Assembly (NCBI GenBank): GCA_046262735.1
Contig: JBHEMD010000182.1
Location: 1-50,987, forward strand
Source: AV17 sp046262735
GTDB taxonomy: Bacteria > Verrucomicrobiota > Verrucomicrobiia > Chthoniobacterales > UBA10450
DNA: 50,987 bases
Reading direction: 5' to 3'
Part shown: positions 8,545 to 17,697 of the stretch, one piece after another
Layout: each line of letters opens with the position of its first letter
How positions within the stretch are numbered: the stretch's first letter is position 1
Program-made: the position numbers and the translations under genes
The notes under the pieces: model-generated
Database searches by the model: none
What the model was told of the DNA's origin: nothing
What the model saw: the letters and a program-made list of their open reading frames with translations, nothing else

Positions 8545-10608
8545 TTAGGCGGTTTTTAGCCAGGCGCGCAGCACTTCGGCGATGCTCCAGGCCTGGGCGA
8601 TGCAGCCGCCCTCGTGGTGCGGCTCGCGCGCGTCGAACACTTCGCTAATTGTGCCCATGCCGGCTTCGCTCAAGTGTTCGGGATAACGGGCGAGGAATTT
8701 ACGCGCAGCTGTTCGATCATGAGGATGAACTTTTAGCCACGCGTCGATGAAGGGGCCAATGAGCCATGCCCACACCGTGCCCTGATGATAGGCGCCGTCG
8801 CGCGAACGAAGGTCGCCGCTGTAAATCGGTTTGTAGGCAGGATCGTCCGGTGAAAGTGTTCGTAGCCCAACTGGCGTGAGCAATTTTGTTTCGGCGACCT
8901 GGATCACAGCTCCCCAGTGCTCCGGATCGAGGACTGGATAATCGAGAGAAACGGCGAACAATTGGTTGGGACGACACGAGGAATCATTTTCGGAGCCGCC
9001 GTTGACGTTGACGACATCGTAAAGATAGCCGCCCTGCGCGTACCAAAATCGTTGATTAAACGAAGCGCGCATTCGTTCGGCCTGTTCGTCGTAACGCTCG
9101 GCCGAAGTGGCTTCGCCTTCTTCACGCAACCAGCAGACGAGCAAGCGCAGCGCGTTGTACCAAAGCGCGTTGATCTCGACCGCTTTCCCGTGTCGGGGCG
9201 TGACCACCCAATCGCCCATCTTGGCGTCCATCCAAGTGAGCTGGTAACCCTCTTCGCCCTGAACAAGCAGAGCGTCATTGGGATCGACGTGAATATTGAA
9301 TCGGGTGCCGCGGAGATGATGCTCCGCGATGTCGATCAGCGCCGGCAGAAGAAATCTCAGTGTGTTCCGGTCTTTGGTGATGTCGAAATAACGGCCCAGC
9401 GCATGGAAGAACCAGAGCGTCGCGTCGGCCGTGTGGTATTTCCCTTCTTTGGCGCCGTCCGGAAACATGTTTGGGATGAGCCCGTCGCGTACGTAGTGGG
9501 CGAAAGTGCGCAGGATGTAACCAGCTTCGAGCCAGCGCCCGGTCAGCAAAGTCAAACCTTCGAGGCTGATCATCGTGTCGCGGCCCCAGTCGGTGAACCA
9601 GTGATAGCCCGCGATGACGGTGCGCACTTCATCTCCAGCGGCGTGCGCGCGGGCCGCTTCCTCAAAGCGCCCGGCCGGCGTGATCACAAACTGGTCGGCG
9701 GCGAAAACCAGTTCGGCGGGAAAATCTTTGCGCGCTTGCGGCAGCGCGTCGTGCAGCAGACGGGCGCGTCGCTCGCGTTCCGCAGCCAGCGCCTCGTCCG
9801 GCGCGAGCACTTCGATGATGTCCCATTTTTCCGTCGAGCCGACCAATGTGACCGATTCCGATTCTTCAAGATCGACATGAAAAAAGCCCGGGCTCCACAG
9901 GTCGCCTTCGTAGTCATAACCGCGGCTCTGCTCCGTGCGATAGACGACCTGCCGAATTTGTTTGGCTGCGATGGTGAACGCCGCCTGGTCGGCGCAGAGT
10001 TTCATTCGCACCGGGGGCAAACCGCCGCGCCCGGTCGAAATCTCGTAGTGATCGCCCACCGCGCTCAGTTTATAAGGACCGGTCCGGCCCTTGTTCACTG
10101 GGCCTTCATGATGGCGAAAATGAAAGGCCGGCCGCAAATCCAACTGTGGCCGCTGTGAGCCATCGAGAATTCGGTAGTGCAAATAAACTGTGTTTTGCAA
10201 ATGAGGAAGAATGACGCGTTTCTCCAGAACGAGATCGCGGACGTGATAGGTCCAGACCGGTAACCCGTCTTCGAGCCGAAATTCGCGCAGGAAATCGGCT
10301 CCGTGCAGATCGAGCAGACCGCCGGCGCGTTCCTCACCGGCGAGGGAGACGACATCCTTGCCACCGAAACGCAAGAATTCCGAGACATGACTCCACATGA
10401 CAACGCGCCCGAGTGGCGCCGGCAACGCGGCGATGAGCAACCCGTGATAGCGGCGAGTGATGGCGCCGGAAATGGTGCCCGAGGCGTAACCGCCGAGACC
10501 ATTGGTGACGAGCCACTCGCGATTCAACAGAACTTCACGCGACATGTGCGCGCTGTCCCATGGCAGCGCGCGAATGATGGGGCGATTTTCTTCCGGTTGC
10601 CTATTCAT
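8545..10608 (-). CDS. Amylo-alpha-1,6-glucosidase / glycogen debranching enzyme (archaeal-type GDE)
   Basis: 687 residues. The N-terminal domain opens with REWLVTNGLGGYASGTISG and RRYHGLLIAAL, the signature of the bacterial/archaeal GDE N-terminal domain. The (alpha/alpha)6 catalytic domain contains WFTDWGRDTMISLEGL, an NDALLVQGEEGYQLTWMDAK segment with acidic residues, RPNQLFAVSL and YHQGTVWAWLIGPF, all typical of the GH133-like GDE_C family. It hydrolyses alpha-1,6 branches of glycogen-type polymers in the cytoplasm. The gene follows treZ by 28 bp on the same strand, so the two are likely one operon for glycogen or malto-oligosaccharide turnover. The start ATG is at 10606-10608. Confidence 0.9.
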   Translation of the reverse strand: MNRQPEENRPIIRALPWDSAHMSREVLLNREWLVTNGLGGYASGTISGAITRRYHGLLIAALPAPLGRVVMWSHVSEFLRFGGKDVVSLAGEERAGGLLDLHGADFLREFRLEDGLPVWTYHVRDLVLEKRVILPHLQNTVYLHYRILDGSQRPQLDLRPAFHFRHHEGPVNKGRTGPYKLSAVGDHYEISTGRGGLPPVRMKLCADQAAFTIAAKQIRQVVYRTEQSRGYDYEGDLWSPGFFHVDLEESESVTLVGSTEKWDIIEVLAPDEALAAERERRARLLHDALPQARKDFPAELVFAADQFVITPAGRFEEAARAHAAGDEVRTVIAGYHWFTDWGRDTMISLEGLTLLTGRWLEAGYILRTFAHYVRDGLIPNMFPDGAKEGKYHTADATLWFFHALGRYFDITKDRNTLRFLLPALIDIAEHHLRGTRFNIHVDPNDALLVQGEEGYQLTWMDAKMGDWVVTPRHGKAVEINALWYNALRLLVCWLREEGEATSAERYDEQAERMRASFNQRFWYAQGGYLYDVVNVNGGSENDSSCRPNQLFAVSLDYPVLDPEHWGAVIQVAETKLLTPVGLRTLSPDDPAYKPIYSGDLRSRDGAYHQGTVWAWLIGPFIDAWLKVHPHDRTAARKFLARYPEHLSEAGMGTISEVFDAREPHHEGGCIAQAWSIAEVLRAWLKTA

Positions 10609-10636
10609 TCAATTGCTGCCGCGGTTCGGAGACAGG

Positions 10637-12625
10637 TCAGACGAGTTTCCGCCGTTTCGGTTGGCGGCGCGGCGTTTTCTCCGGCACCAACCGCAACGCC
10701 ACCGTCGCTTCCGGCGGCAACGTCCAGTCGCCCTGAGTCGCGACGGTCGCCGTTCCCGAGCCGCCATAGCGGGCCGATTCGCTTGACCAAATTGTCTCCC
10801 ATTCCGATCCAAGCGGCGGCGCGAGCAACGGCTCGGGGAGGGGATTGAGCTCGCGATGTTCGCCAAAGTTCACCACCAGCAATCGATCGTCAGTATTTCC
10901 ATCGCTGAAATAACGCAGCGCAAAAGTCGCCGGTCCGAGCACGGTTCCATCGAGTGCATTCGGTTTTTGGTCGCGAAAACGCGAATCTTCGCGGCGCAAC
11001 TTCAGAAGATCGACATGCAGATCGTAGAGCTCCTTGTTTTTTTTGCGTTCGTCAAAATCGAGCTTCGAGCGCACAAAGACAGTCGGATCGGAAGGAACGG
11101 GTAAGCGTTTTTGCACTTCCTCGGTCGCGATTGAAGGGAACTGCGCGAGAAAAGCGAAGCGGCCTTTACGAATCGCTTCGCGCATCGGGCCATCGCCGAC
11201 ATCGGTGAAGAATACAAAAGGAGTCGAGGCGCCGAATTCTTCGCCTTGAAACAATAATGGCGTCCAGGGGCCGAGGAGAAGCAATGCGGTCATGGCGCGG
11301 TAACGGCCGGGCGAACTGTGAAAGCGCAGCCGCTCGCCCGCGGCCGTGTTCGAGACTTGATCGTGATTCTCGATGAAAGCGACGAATGCTTCCGGCGGCA
11401 ATCCAAAGGTGGGCGTGCCCCGCGGCGCCTCCTGCCAGAAATAAGGTTGGCCTTGAAAGAGGTAGCCGTACTTGACGGCGGAAATAAATTCCTGTGGCGC
11501 ACCGAGATAATCGGTGTAATACGCCTCGCGTTTTCCGGTTAGAGCCACAACGGCGCTGTGGTGAAAGTCGTCGTTCCAAACCGCGTCGAGATCGTCGCCA
11601 CCTTCGCTTCTTGTCCGAACTAATTTCGCCTCCTGCCGCTCGTTTTCGGCGATCAAAATGATGTCGCGCGGCTGGGCCGCTTCGCGGGCGGCGCGGCCAA
11701 TCGCGCCGATGATGTATTCGTCGGAAGTGTCTTTGACTTCCTGGGTGGCATCAAAGCGGAAGCCGTCGAAATGAAATTCATCGATCCAGTAGCGGCCGTT
11801 GGTAATAAAAAACTCGCGCACCGGTCCGCAGTTCGGGCCGTCGAAGTTGATCGAGTCGCCCCAGTCATTCTCGTAACGGGCGGTGAAATAGTGATCGGAG
11901 AAGATGCGGATGTAATTTCCGTCCGGGCCGAAGTGATTGTAAACGACGTCCAGGATCACAGCCAGGCCCAACGAGTGCGCGAGATCGACAAAACTGCGCA
12001 AGTCCTCTGGTGTGCCGTACAAATGGTAGGGGGCAAACAGATCGACGCCGTCGTAGCCCCAGCCAAAATTTCCGGGGAAATCCGCGATCGGCATCATTTC
12101 GATAACGGTGATTCCGATGCGCGCGAGTTCGGGAAGCTCTTCTGCCGCGGCGCGCCAGGTGCCTTCCTTTGTAAAAGTGCCGACGTGCATTTCATAAATG
12201 ACCTGGCCCTTGAGCTTCACTCCGCGCCAGGCTGAATCAGTCCACTCAAACTGCGTTGGATCGACAACGCAGGAGGAACCGTGCGGGCCGTGCGGTTGGA
12301 AACGCGACGCCGGATCGGGATAAAAATGTTCGGGATTACGATCGATTCGGAACCGATAGAGCGCGCCCCCGCCGGCACTGGCCACACCAGAAAAATAACC
12401 ATCCTCCTCCGGCGTGAGTGGATGGAAGGTGCGTTTCGCGTCCTTCACCGCACTCTCTTCCAAGACGAGGTCGACCTGTTGCACTTTAGGCGCCCAGACT
12501 CGGAAATGCGCCTCATTCGGCCCGATCAACTCCGCGCCGATGGGATAACGTCGTTTGAATTGCACACCACTTTTTCGCCGCTCTGCTGTGCGCTGGCTCT
12601 GCGTGGGCAGGTTTTGTGTTTTCAT
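10637..12625 (-). CDS. treZ: Malto-oligosyltrehalose trehalohydrolase
   Basis: 662 residues. An N-terminal early-set beta-sandwich (GAELIGPNEAHFRVWAPKVQQV) is followed by YEMHVGTFTKEGTW and IEMMPIADFPGNFGWGYDGV, diagnostic of TreZ within GH13. Catalytic residues are recognisable: Asp292 in GFRFDATQEV, Glu327 in LIAENE, and His421-Asp422 in ENHDQ. TreZ releases trehalose from maltooligosyl-trehalose made by TreY. No treY or treS is visible in this window. The highly basic tail (TPRRQPKRRKLV) is unusual. The downstream debranching enzyme is 28 bp away, which supports a combined glycogen-to-trehalose role. Confidence 0.92.
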   Translation of the reverse strand: MKTQNLPTQSQRTAERRKSGVQFKRRYPIGAELIGPNEAHFRVWAPKVQQVDLVLEESAVKDAKRTFHPLTPEEDGYFSGVASAGGGALYRFRIDRNPEHFYPDPASRFQPHGPHGSSCVVDPTQFEWTDSAWRGVKLKGQVIYEMHVGTFTKEGTWRAAAEELPELARIGITVIEMMPIADFPGNFGWGYDGVDLFAPYHLYGTPEDLRSFVDLAHSLGLAVILDVVYNHFGPDGNYIRIFSDHYFTARYENDWGDSINFDGPNCGPVREFFITNGRYWIDEFHFDGFRFDATQEVKDTSDEYIIGAIGRAAREAAQPRDIILIAENERQEAKLVRTRSEGGDDLDAVWNDDFHHSAVVALTGKREAYYTDYLGAPQEFISAVKYGYLFQGQPYFWQEAPRGTPTFGLPPEAFVAFIENHDQVSNTAAGERLRFHSSPGRYRAMTALLLLGPWTPLLFQGEEFGASTPFVFFTDVGDGPMREAIRKGRFAFLAQFPSIATEEVQKRLPVPSDPTVFVRSKLDFDERKKNKELYDLHVDLLKLRREDSRFRDQKPNALDGTVLGPATFALRYFSDGNTDDRLLVVNFGEHRELNPLPEPLLAPPLGSEWETIWSSESARYGGSGTATVATQGDWTLPPEATVALRLVPEKTPRRQPKRRKLV

Positions 12626-12690
12626 TTTCGCGGCAGCAACAACATGCGGACGCCGCTGGAATAAACAACCCCGCAGGCGGACGAATCCGT

Positions 12691-12903
12691 TCAGGGCGCC
12701 GCGGAGGCCGTTGTCGCCGAAGTGTTCGTTTCCGGCAGCACTTCGATTCGGACGCGCGCGATTCCCTCGTGCAACATGCCGATTTCGATGGCGGCTTCTT
12801 TGTGAATGTCGATCTTGGCGCGCTTGCTCGTCCCGGTGGCCCTCGCGTTGATCTCGATCTTGTCTCTTGTGAAAGCCAGCCTAACGCTACGCAAGACTGC
12901 CAA
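12691..12903 (-). pseudogene. Possible RlpA-like (double-psi beta-barrel) remnant upstream of treZ
   Basis: In the 328-bp gap between treZ and the divergent membrane-protein gene, a minus-strand frame reads KIEINARATGTSKRAKIDIH, then KEAAIEIGMLHEGIARVRIEVL. This resembles the C-terminal half of RlpA-family proteins (a xINDRGPxxxGRxIDLSxAAAxxIGM...GxAxVxVEVL pattern), but the Asp-Arg-Gly-Pro core is degraded to ARATG and there is no N-terminal half, signal peptide or good start (TTG only). It ends in TGA at 12691-12693. I read it as a decayed fragment; a chance resemblance cannot be excluded. The rest of the gap holds nothing recognised. Confidence 0.35.
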
Positions 12904-12953
12904 TTTCGGAGCGCGAGCTTGATCGTACGGGGCGAAACCAGTCCAATCCCCGC

Positions 12954-13886
12954 ATGAACGGTCCGCCGGCAGCCGTTGAGATCATCCGGCCATTTAGCGA
13001 TGCGCTCGAGTTGATGAAGAGAATTCTCTTTCAGCCGTTCGATGCGAAAAAGTGGTTCGTCGTCGGCTTTTCCGCCTGGCTGTCGCACCTTGGCGGTGGT
13101 TTCAATTTCCGATTCAATCGCGGCTCGGATTGGCGGAACGTGCCGGCCCTGCAGAGTTTGAGCGACGCGATTGAGCAAATCCCTGCCTGGCTGCTTATGA
13201 CCGGTGTCATAGTCTTCGTCGTGGTGGTGCTGACTTTGCTCGTGCTCTTCGCCTGGTTACGGGCGCGCGGCCGATTCATGTTTGTCGATTGCATCGTGAA
13301 AAACCGCGGCGCGGTGGTGGAGCCGTGGCGAGAATTTCGCAGGCAGGGCAACAGCCATTTCCTTTTCGCGCTGGTCGTCGGCTGCGTCATGCTTGTTGTT
13401 CTCGTGGCTGCGTCGGTCCCCTTCATGTTGCCGATTTTGCGAGGGACAACCTTTCTGCACCTGCACGATCTTTATCTTTTCTCAATGATCGCGCTGTGGG
13501 GACTGGTTTGCCTTTTTCTCGTCATCGGCTGGAACCTTATTTCGCATTTCATGGTCGCGATCATGTACCGGCGCCGTTGCCTTGCCGTTGAAGCCTGTCG
13601 CGCGGCGCTGACATTGATCTCGCGGCACCCGGGCGCAATTACTCTTTACTGTCTGTTTTGGATCGCGCTTGGTATCGGCGCAGCCGTCGTCGCGTGCATG
13701 ACGATCCTTTTCACCTGTTGCGTGGCGCTGGTTCCCTACATCGGCACCGTCATCATGTTGCCGATATTTGCCTGTCTCCGCGGTTACGGCCTGTGTTTCA
13801 TCAGGCAATTCGGGCCGGAGTACGACGTTTGGAGCGGCATCGGCCAGCCGCCGCCGCTTCCGCCGGAATTGCCGCTGCCGCCTTAG
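12954..13886 (+). CDS. Polytopic membrane protein of unknown function
   Basis: 310 residues with about six hydrophobic segments: near 80-102 (LLMTGVIVFVVVVLTLLVLFAWL), 138-160 (FLFALVVGCVMLVVLVAASVPFM), 176-200, 230-255 and 255-280. A soluble N-terminus contains ILFQPFDAKKWFVVGFSAWL, resembling the start of the DUF4013 / glycerophosphodiesterase-membrane-domain style of proteins. The tail is Pro-rich (GQPPPLPPELPLPP). No catalytic motif was seen. Its 3' end overlaps the convergent glycosyltransferase gene by 4 bp. Function unknown. Confidence 0.8.
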   Translation: MNGPPAAVEIIRPFSDALELMKRILFQPFDAKKWFVVGFSAWLSHLGGGFNFRFNRGSDWRNVPALQSLSDAIEQIPAWLLMTGVIVFVVVVLTLLVLFAWLRARGRFMFVDCIVKNRGAVVEPWREFRRQGNSHFLFALVVGCVMLVVLVAASVPFMLPILRGTTFLHLHDLYLFSMIALWGLVCLFLVIGWNLISHFMVAIMYRRRCLAVEACRAALTLISRHPGAITLYCLFWIALGIGAAVVACMTILFTCCVALVPYIGTVIMLPIFACLRGYGLCFIRQFGPEYDVWSGIGQPPPLPPELPLPP

Positions 13887-16291
13887 TCAACTTCTGTTGC
13901 GCGCCAAAACTTTGCGAACGCTGCGGGCCAGCTGCGGTCGGTCACGCTGTCGCGCGCATTTGCGCGCATTCGCTCCCGCAAGACTGGATCCACAATCAGC
14001 CGCCGCACGGCCTCGGTTAGATCATCGACGTCGTGCGATTTGGTGATGAGCCCGTTCTCGTTGTGGCGCACCAGTTCCTTGGGGCCGCCGCAATCGGACA
14101 CCACCACGGGCATGCCGGAGGCCTGCGCTTCAATAATCACGTTGCCGAACGTGTCGGTGGTGCTCGGGAAAACGAAAATATCGGCCGAGGCATACGCCGC
14201 GGCCAAATCCTTGCCCGTGAGGTAGCCGGTGAAACAAGCTTCGGGCAAAGATTGCGCGAATGCCTCCGAATATGGGCCGTGGCCCACGACGATCAGTTGA
14301 ATCGGCAAGCCCTCGTCTCGAAGTCGCCGATACGCTTCCGCCAAAAGATCGAGGTTCTTTTCCTTCGAAACTCGACCGACGTAAAGGAGACGGACTTCGC
14401 CGTTGCGGGCGCCGCAAAATTTTTCGAAAAACGCCGGGTCGCGTCGTTTGGGATGAAACAGCTCGGTATCGAGGCCGCGCGGGAAAATTTGCAGTTTGGC
14501 CGGTTCGAACCCGCGTTTGATCCAACTCTGACGGTACTCCTCGGAATTGACGAACACGGTGTCGAGTTGCCCGTAGAACCATTGCATGTAGCCCCAGGTC
14601 ACGCTTTCGAGGAAACTGTCCTCGGTCAGGATCCGGACGTATTGCGGGAAATCGGTGTGATAAATCCCGCTGGTTTGCAGGTTGAGCATTTTGGCCGCGA
14701 GCAGGCCGGTGAGGCCGATCGGGCCCGGCGTGCTGATAATGATTTCGCTGAAGCGTTCCCGCTGGATGTAATCGAGCATTTGCAAAATGGGCGGGAAACT
14801 GAGCTTTTGCAGTTCGTATTCCGGCAGCTCGAACTCGCCGATCGGCGTGAAATTTTTGATCGGGATGTCATCGACCGTGAGGTCATTGCGCGAAGTGACG
14901 ACGATCAAATCCTTTCCAGCGGCGGCGCCGGCGGCGGTCATCTTACGGATGGTGGTGGAGACGCCGTTCACGTCTTCGAGCGTGTCGGTGAACCAGGCGC
15001 GCTTGTTATTTTGCAACGCCGGCGGGATTTCGCCGGTCAGCTCGTTGAACACATCGCGTAGCCATTTGCGCGAGGGCGCCTGGCTGTGAAAGCCGTAGAT
15101 ATAAGGCGTGAGCACGACGAGAATTGGCACGATCGCGCTGAGCGCCTGCATCGCCTCGACCATGTTTCCACTGCTGATTTGGTGGACGAACTTCTTGAAC
15201 AGGCGATAGGCCAGTTGTTCCGCGACGGCATTCGCCATCACGAAGGTCCGCCGCTCCGGTTCCGCGGCGCCTTCATGTTCGGCGGCGCTGTTCGCCTTGG
15301 CCTCGGCTTCGTGGAATTGAGCTGACAATTCCTTCCAGAGCGACACGTTCGCCGGTTTGATCAGGTCGAAAATTTTTCCCGATACCACGCCCTGGGCGAA
15401 GACAGTCGCTTTATCCTTCAATGTTAGTTCGGTCGGATCACGGCCTTCCATGAAGCGCGAAAACATCTGCTCCACCAACGGCGCGCTTGGCCCAAGTTTT
15501 TCGTTAAACCGGTCCTGAATAAAACAAGCGACCGTGTTGTAGAAACCATGCGACAGGGCGAGGGGAGTGACGCCCTGGCCTTTCGCTTCGCAACGGCCTT
15601 CGCGCACCAACGCGAAAAACTTTTGCACCGAATCAGCCGGCGGCGTTTCGGTATAGGCCGAGGCGAAGAACTTGCCGCCATGATCGTCCGAGCCGCCGAC
15701 GAAGATTTTGTTCCATGGCTCGGGGTGAGTTGGCGCGAGGTTGTGGCGCTTGGCCAGCTTGTCGATCTTCGCCGGCGTCAACGAAGCCAAGAGGTCGCGC
15801 CCCAGCTCGCTCAGCAGAGCGTCGCGTAAACCGTTGATCCCCTCGAAATGTTTGAAGAGCAGGATGAGCCGTTCGAGATGCGACGCGCTCAGTTCGCCAC
15901 TGATGCTGTAGAGCGGATGCGCGACGGCGTGCGCGATTTGGCCGGCTTGAAGATAACGCTGGAGCGCGAAAATGTTGTCGCGGACGATGGCAATATCCTC
16001 GTGCTGCTTTTCGCTAATGCCCCAGACCAGGATGTGAATCTTGCATGGATCGGCGGGGAAATAGGTCGTGACCTGCTCGCTCATGAATGTTTGCGGCAGA
16101 TCCCGAATCTGGAGACAACCCTCGATCGTGTCGTGATCGGTGATCGTGACGTAATCCATTCCGCGCTCGCGCAATTGTTCGTAGAGCCACCGCGGGTCGG
16201 AGTAGCTATCGGGAAAATCCAGCCGCCGAAAGAGCCATTCCTCCGAGCGCGCGCTGTAACGCGAGTGGACGTGAAGATCGCATTTGCTCAT
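13883..16291 (-). CDS. PHP-domain / GT4 glycosyltransferase fusion
   Basis: 802 residues. The first 250 form a PHP-type phosphoesterase domain with metal motifs DLHVHSRYS (Asp5, His7, His9) and TDHDT (Asp52, His53, Asp54). A middle section of about 130 residues is helical. From about residue 390 a GT-B glycosyltransferase of family GT4 follows: LVVTSRNDLT-like Rossmann start, STPGPIGLTGLLAAKM, YHTDFPQYVR, LLYVGRVSKEKNLDLL and FPSTTDTFGNVIIEAQASGMPVVV, the nucleotide-sugar binding EX7E-like motif. It probably transfers a sugar to a lipid or glycan at the inner membrane; the PHP half may be a hydrolase of phosphate esters. A DUF2334 deacetylase gene lies 4 bp upstream on the same strand, which fits a polysaccharide or glycolipid operon. 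Confidence 0.85.
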   Translation of the reverse strand: MSKCDLHVHSRYSARSEEWLFRRLDFPDSYSDPRWLYEQLRERGMDYVTITDHDTIEGCLQIRDLPQTFMSEQVTTYFPADPCKIHILVWGISEKQHEDIAIVRDNIFALQRYLQAGQIAHAVAHPLYSISGELSASHLERLILLFKHFEGINGLRDALLSELGRDLLASLTPAKIDKLAKRHNLAPTHPEPWNKIFVGGSDDHGGKFFASAYTETPPADSVQKFFALVREGRCEAKGQGVTPLALSHGFYNTVACFIQDRFNEKLGPSAPLVEQMFSRFMEGRDPTELTLKDKATVFAQGVVSGKIFDLIKPANVSLWKELSAQFHEAEAKANSAAEHEGAAEPERRTFVMANAVAEQLAYRLFKKFVHQISSGNMVEAMQALSAIVPILVVLTPYIYGFHSQAPSRKWLRDVFNELTGEIPPALQNNKRAWFTDTLEDVNGVSTTIRKMTAAGAAAGKDLIVVTSRNDLTVDDIPIKNFTPIGEFELPEYELQKLSFPPILQMLDYIQRERFSEIIISTPGPIGLTGLLAAKMLNLQTSGIYHTDFPQYVRILTEDSFLESVTWGYMQWFYGQLDTVFVNSEEYRQSWIKRGFEPAKLQIFPRGLDTELFHPKRRDPAFFEKFCGARNGEVRLLYVGRVSKEKNLDLLAEAYRRLRDEGLPIQLIVVGHGPYSEAFAQSLPEACFTGYLTGKDLAAAYASADIFVFPSTTDTFGNVIIEAQASGMPVVVSDCGGPKELVRHNENGLITKSHDVDDLTEAVRRLIVDPVLRERMRANARDSVTDRSWPAAFAKFWRATEVD

Positions 16292-16295
16292 GAAC

Positions 16296-17105
16296 TCAGG
16301 CCGTGCGGCGCAGTCGCTGTTCCCCGATCCAATCCTGGTAAGTCGTCACCGTGCGGGTGTCGTTTGTCGCCTTGATTAGATCGACAATCTGCCGCCAAAC
16401 GGATGGATAAGAATAATCGGCCGGGTGAATACTGATGCGCAGGAGCGGCTTGTGCTCGAGGGCGCGGCTGAGCGCGGCATTCCAGAGCAGGCTCGTTGTC
16501 CGGCGCCATTGATTCCGAACGCTGTAAACGATCGAGCGCGCGCCAAACCTTTCTCCCAATCGCAGATCAACCACACTGCGCAACCGCGTCGTGTATTCCA
16601 TCTCCGCGTCGCACGCTGCTCGTTCCGCTTCGGCGCTGAGCAACCAGGCCGGCGCGACGAAACCGCGCGGTTGCAAACCGCTAGCCCGAAATTCTTCGCG
16701 TGCACGGCGAATCCGTCGCAGCGCTTCGTCGTAATCGAGATCGTAAAATTCGCCCTCGCTTTGCGTGTAGATTTGGGTGACGAACTTGTCGAGCATGGTT
16801 TCGCCTCTGCCGGGCGAGCGTTCATGAAAATAACCGTGGATGACAATTTCATGACCGGTTGCCTCGAGCTCGCGCAGCCAGGCAACGAATTGTCGATCCT
16901 GCATCGACGCGCCCTCGTGATGGTAATCGGGCACGACGAGGAGCGAACAGACCCGAACACCGTGCGGCGCCAATTCCGAGATGATTCCCTCGGCCACGGA
17001 GCGAGTGGACGGCGCGATATCGTGCAGTGAGACGACCAGAAAATCCTGAGTCGCGCCGGCCGTCGCGATCACCGGCAGAAATTGCGTTGCCGCCACGGAA
17101 CTCAT
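16296..17105 (-). CDS. DUF2334-type polysaccharide deacetylase family protein
   Basis: 269 residues from ATG 17103-17105. A longer TTG start at 17150 adds 15 unlikely residues. The NodB-like fold is shown by VVSLHDIAPSTRSVAEGI (a metal/catalytic HD), VCSLLVVPDYHHEGASM, then GHEIVIHGYFHE, RGFVAPAWLLSAEA and LLRISIHPADYS. These match the DUF2334 branch of polysaccharide deacetylases, which usually remove acetyl groups from glycans. The gene is 4 bp upstream of the PHP-GT4 gene and should be co-transcribed with it. There is no signal peptide, so a cytoplasmic or membrane-face role is more likely than an extracellular one. Confidence 0.82.
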   Translation of the reverse strand: MSSVAATQFLPVIATAGATQDFLVVSLHDIAPSTRSVAEGIISELAPHGVRVCSLLVVPDYHHEGASMQDRQFVAWLRELEATGHEIVIHGYFHERSPGRGETMLDKFVTQIYTQSEGEFYDLDYDEALRRIRRAREEFRASGLQPRGFVAPAWLLSAEAERAACDAEMEYTTRLRSVVDLRLGERFGARSIVYSVRNQWRRTTSLLWNAALSRALEHKPLLRISIHPADYSYPSVWRQIVDLIKATNDTRTVTTYQDWIGEQRLRRTA

Positions 17106-17163
17106 TCGCAGGCAAATTTTCGGCGCGCCGGAGCCTTTGAACAAGAGCAAAGGTAAAGGGCAG

Positions 17164-17209
17164 GGACGCCGCGCCGCGGCGTCCGGTCGGCGTCGCGCGC
17201 CGACGCTAC
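17164..17209. repeat. Double hairpin repeat between deacetylase and EVE genes
   Basis: A perfect 9-bp stem GGACGCCGC / GCGGCGTCC (17164-17172 and 17176-17184) has a 3-nt loop. A second stem, GTCGGCG / CGCCGAC (17186-17192 and 17198-17204), follows and is itself followed by GCTAC. It has the architecture of the window's hairpin family with different stem sequences. Confidence 0.8.
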
Positions 17210-17231
17210 CCGTGCGGTTGGCGAACGCGAT

Positions 17232-17642
17232 CTATTTATCTGCCATCGCAACGATCAGACGAAACTCCGCCGCGTTCAGTGGCATGACTGATAACCGCGA
17301 CTGGCGCACGAGCGCGACATTCTTCAGGCGCGACTTGGCTTTCACCTGTTGCAAGGTGACTGGTCGCGGCAATGGTCTGATCGGCACAAGATCGACAGTA
17401 CTCCAATCGCCTTCTGCCGCTGTTACATCGGGATAAGCGATCTTTGCAACCTTTGCGATGCCGACAACCGCTTTCTCTTCGCCGCTGTGATAGAAGAGCA
17501 CTTCGTCGCCTTTTTTCATCCGGCGCACATTATTGCGCGCACTGTAATTGCGCACTCCCGTCCAGCTCGTGCCCTTGTCCCTTAGAAAATCGGACCACGA
17601 ATAGGCGGAGGGTTCCTGTTTGACGAGCCAGTAATTTTTCAT
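17232..17642 (-). CDS. EVE-domain (thymocyte nuclear protein 1-like) protein
   Basis: 136 residues from ATG 17640-17642. An upstream extension of the frame overlaps tmk and is not credible. The sequence begins MKNYWLVKQEPSAYSWSDF, with GTSWTGVRNYSARNNVRRMKKGDEVLFYHSG and VVGIAKVAKIAYPD, textbook EVE-domain features. The domain is related to PUA and YTH and is thought to recognise modified bases in DNA or RNA. It is divergent from tmk with 55 bp between the two starts. An AAGATCGACA word lies inside it at 17388-17397. Confidence 0.9.
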   Translation of the reverse strand: MKNYWLVKQEPSAYSWSDFLRDKGTSWTGVRNYSARNNVRRMKKGDEVLFYHSGEEKAVVGIAKVAKIAYPDVTAAEGDWSTVDLVPIRPLPRPVTLQQVKAKSRLKNVALVRQSRLSVMPLNAAEFRLIVAMADK

Positions 17643-17697
17643 CTGCAACTGCGCGCGGGTTCGACAATCGCGCTGGTTTATTTCACAGTCGAGGCGG

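Noticed and set aside
8917..10158. A 413-residue plus-strand open frame opposite the debranching gene
   Set aside because: A shadow of the GDE gene with no recognisable motif; the minus-strand protein is well supported.
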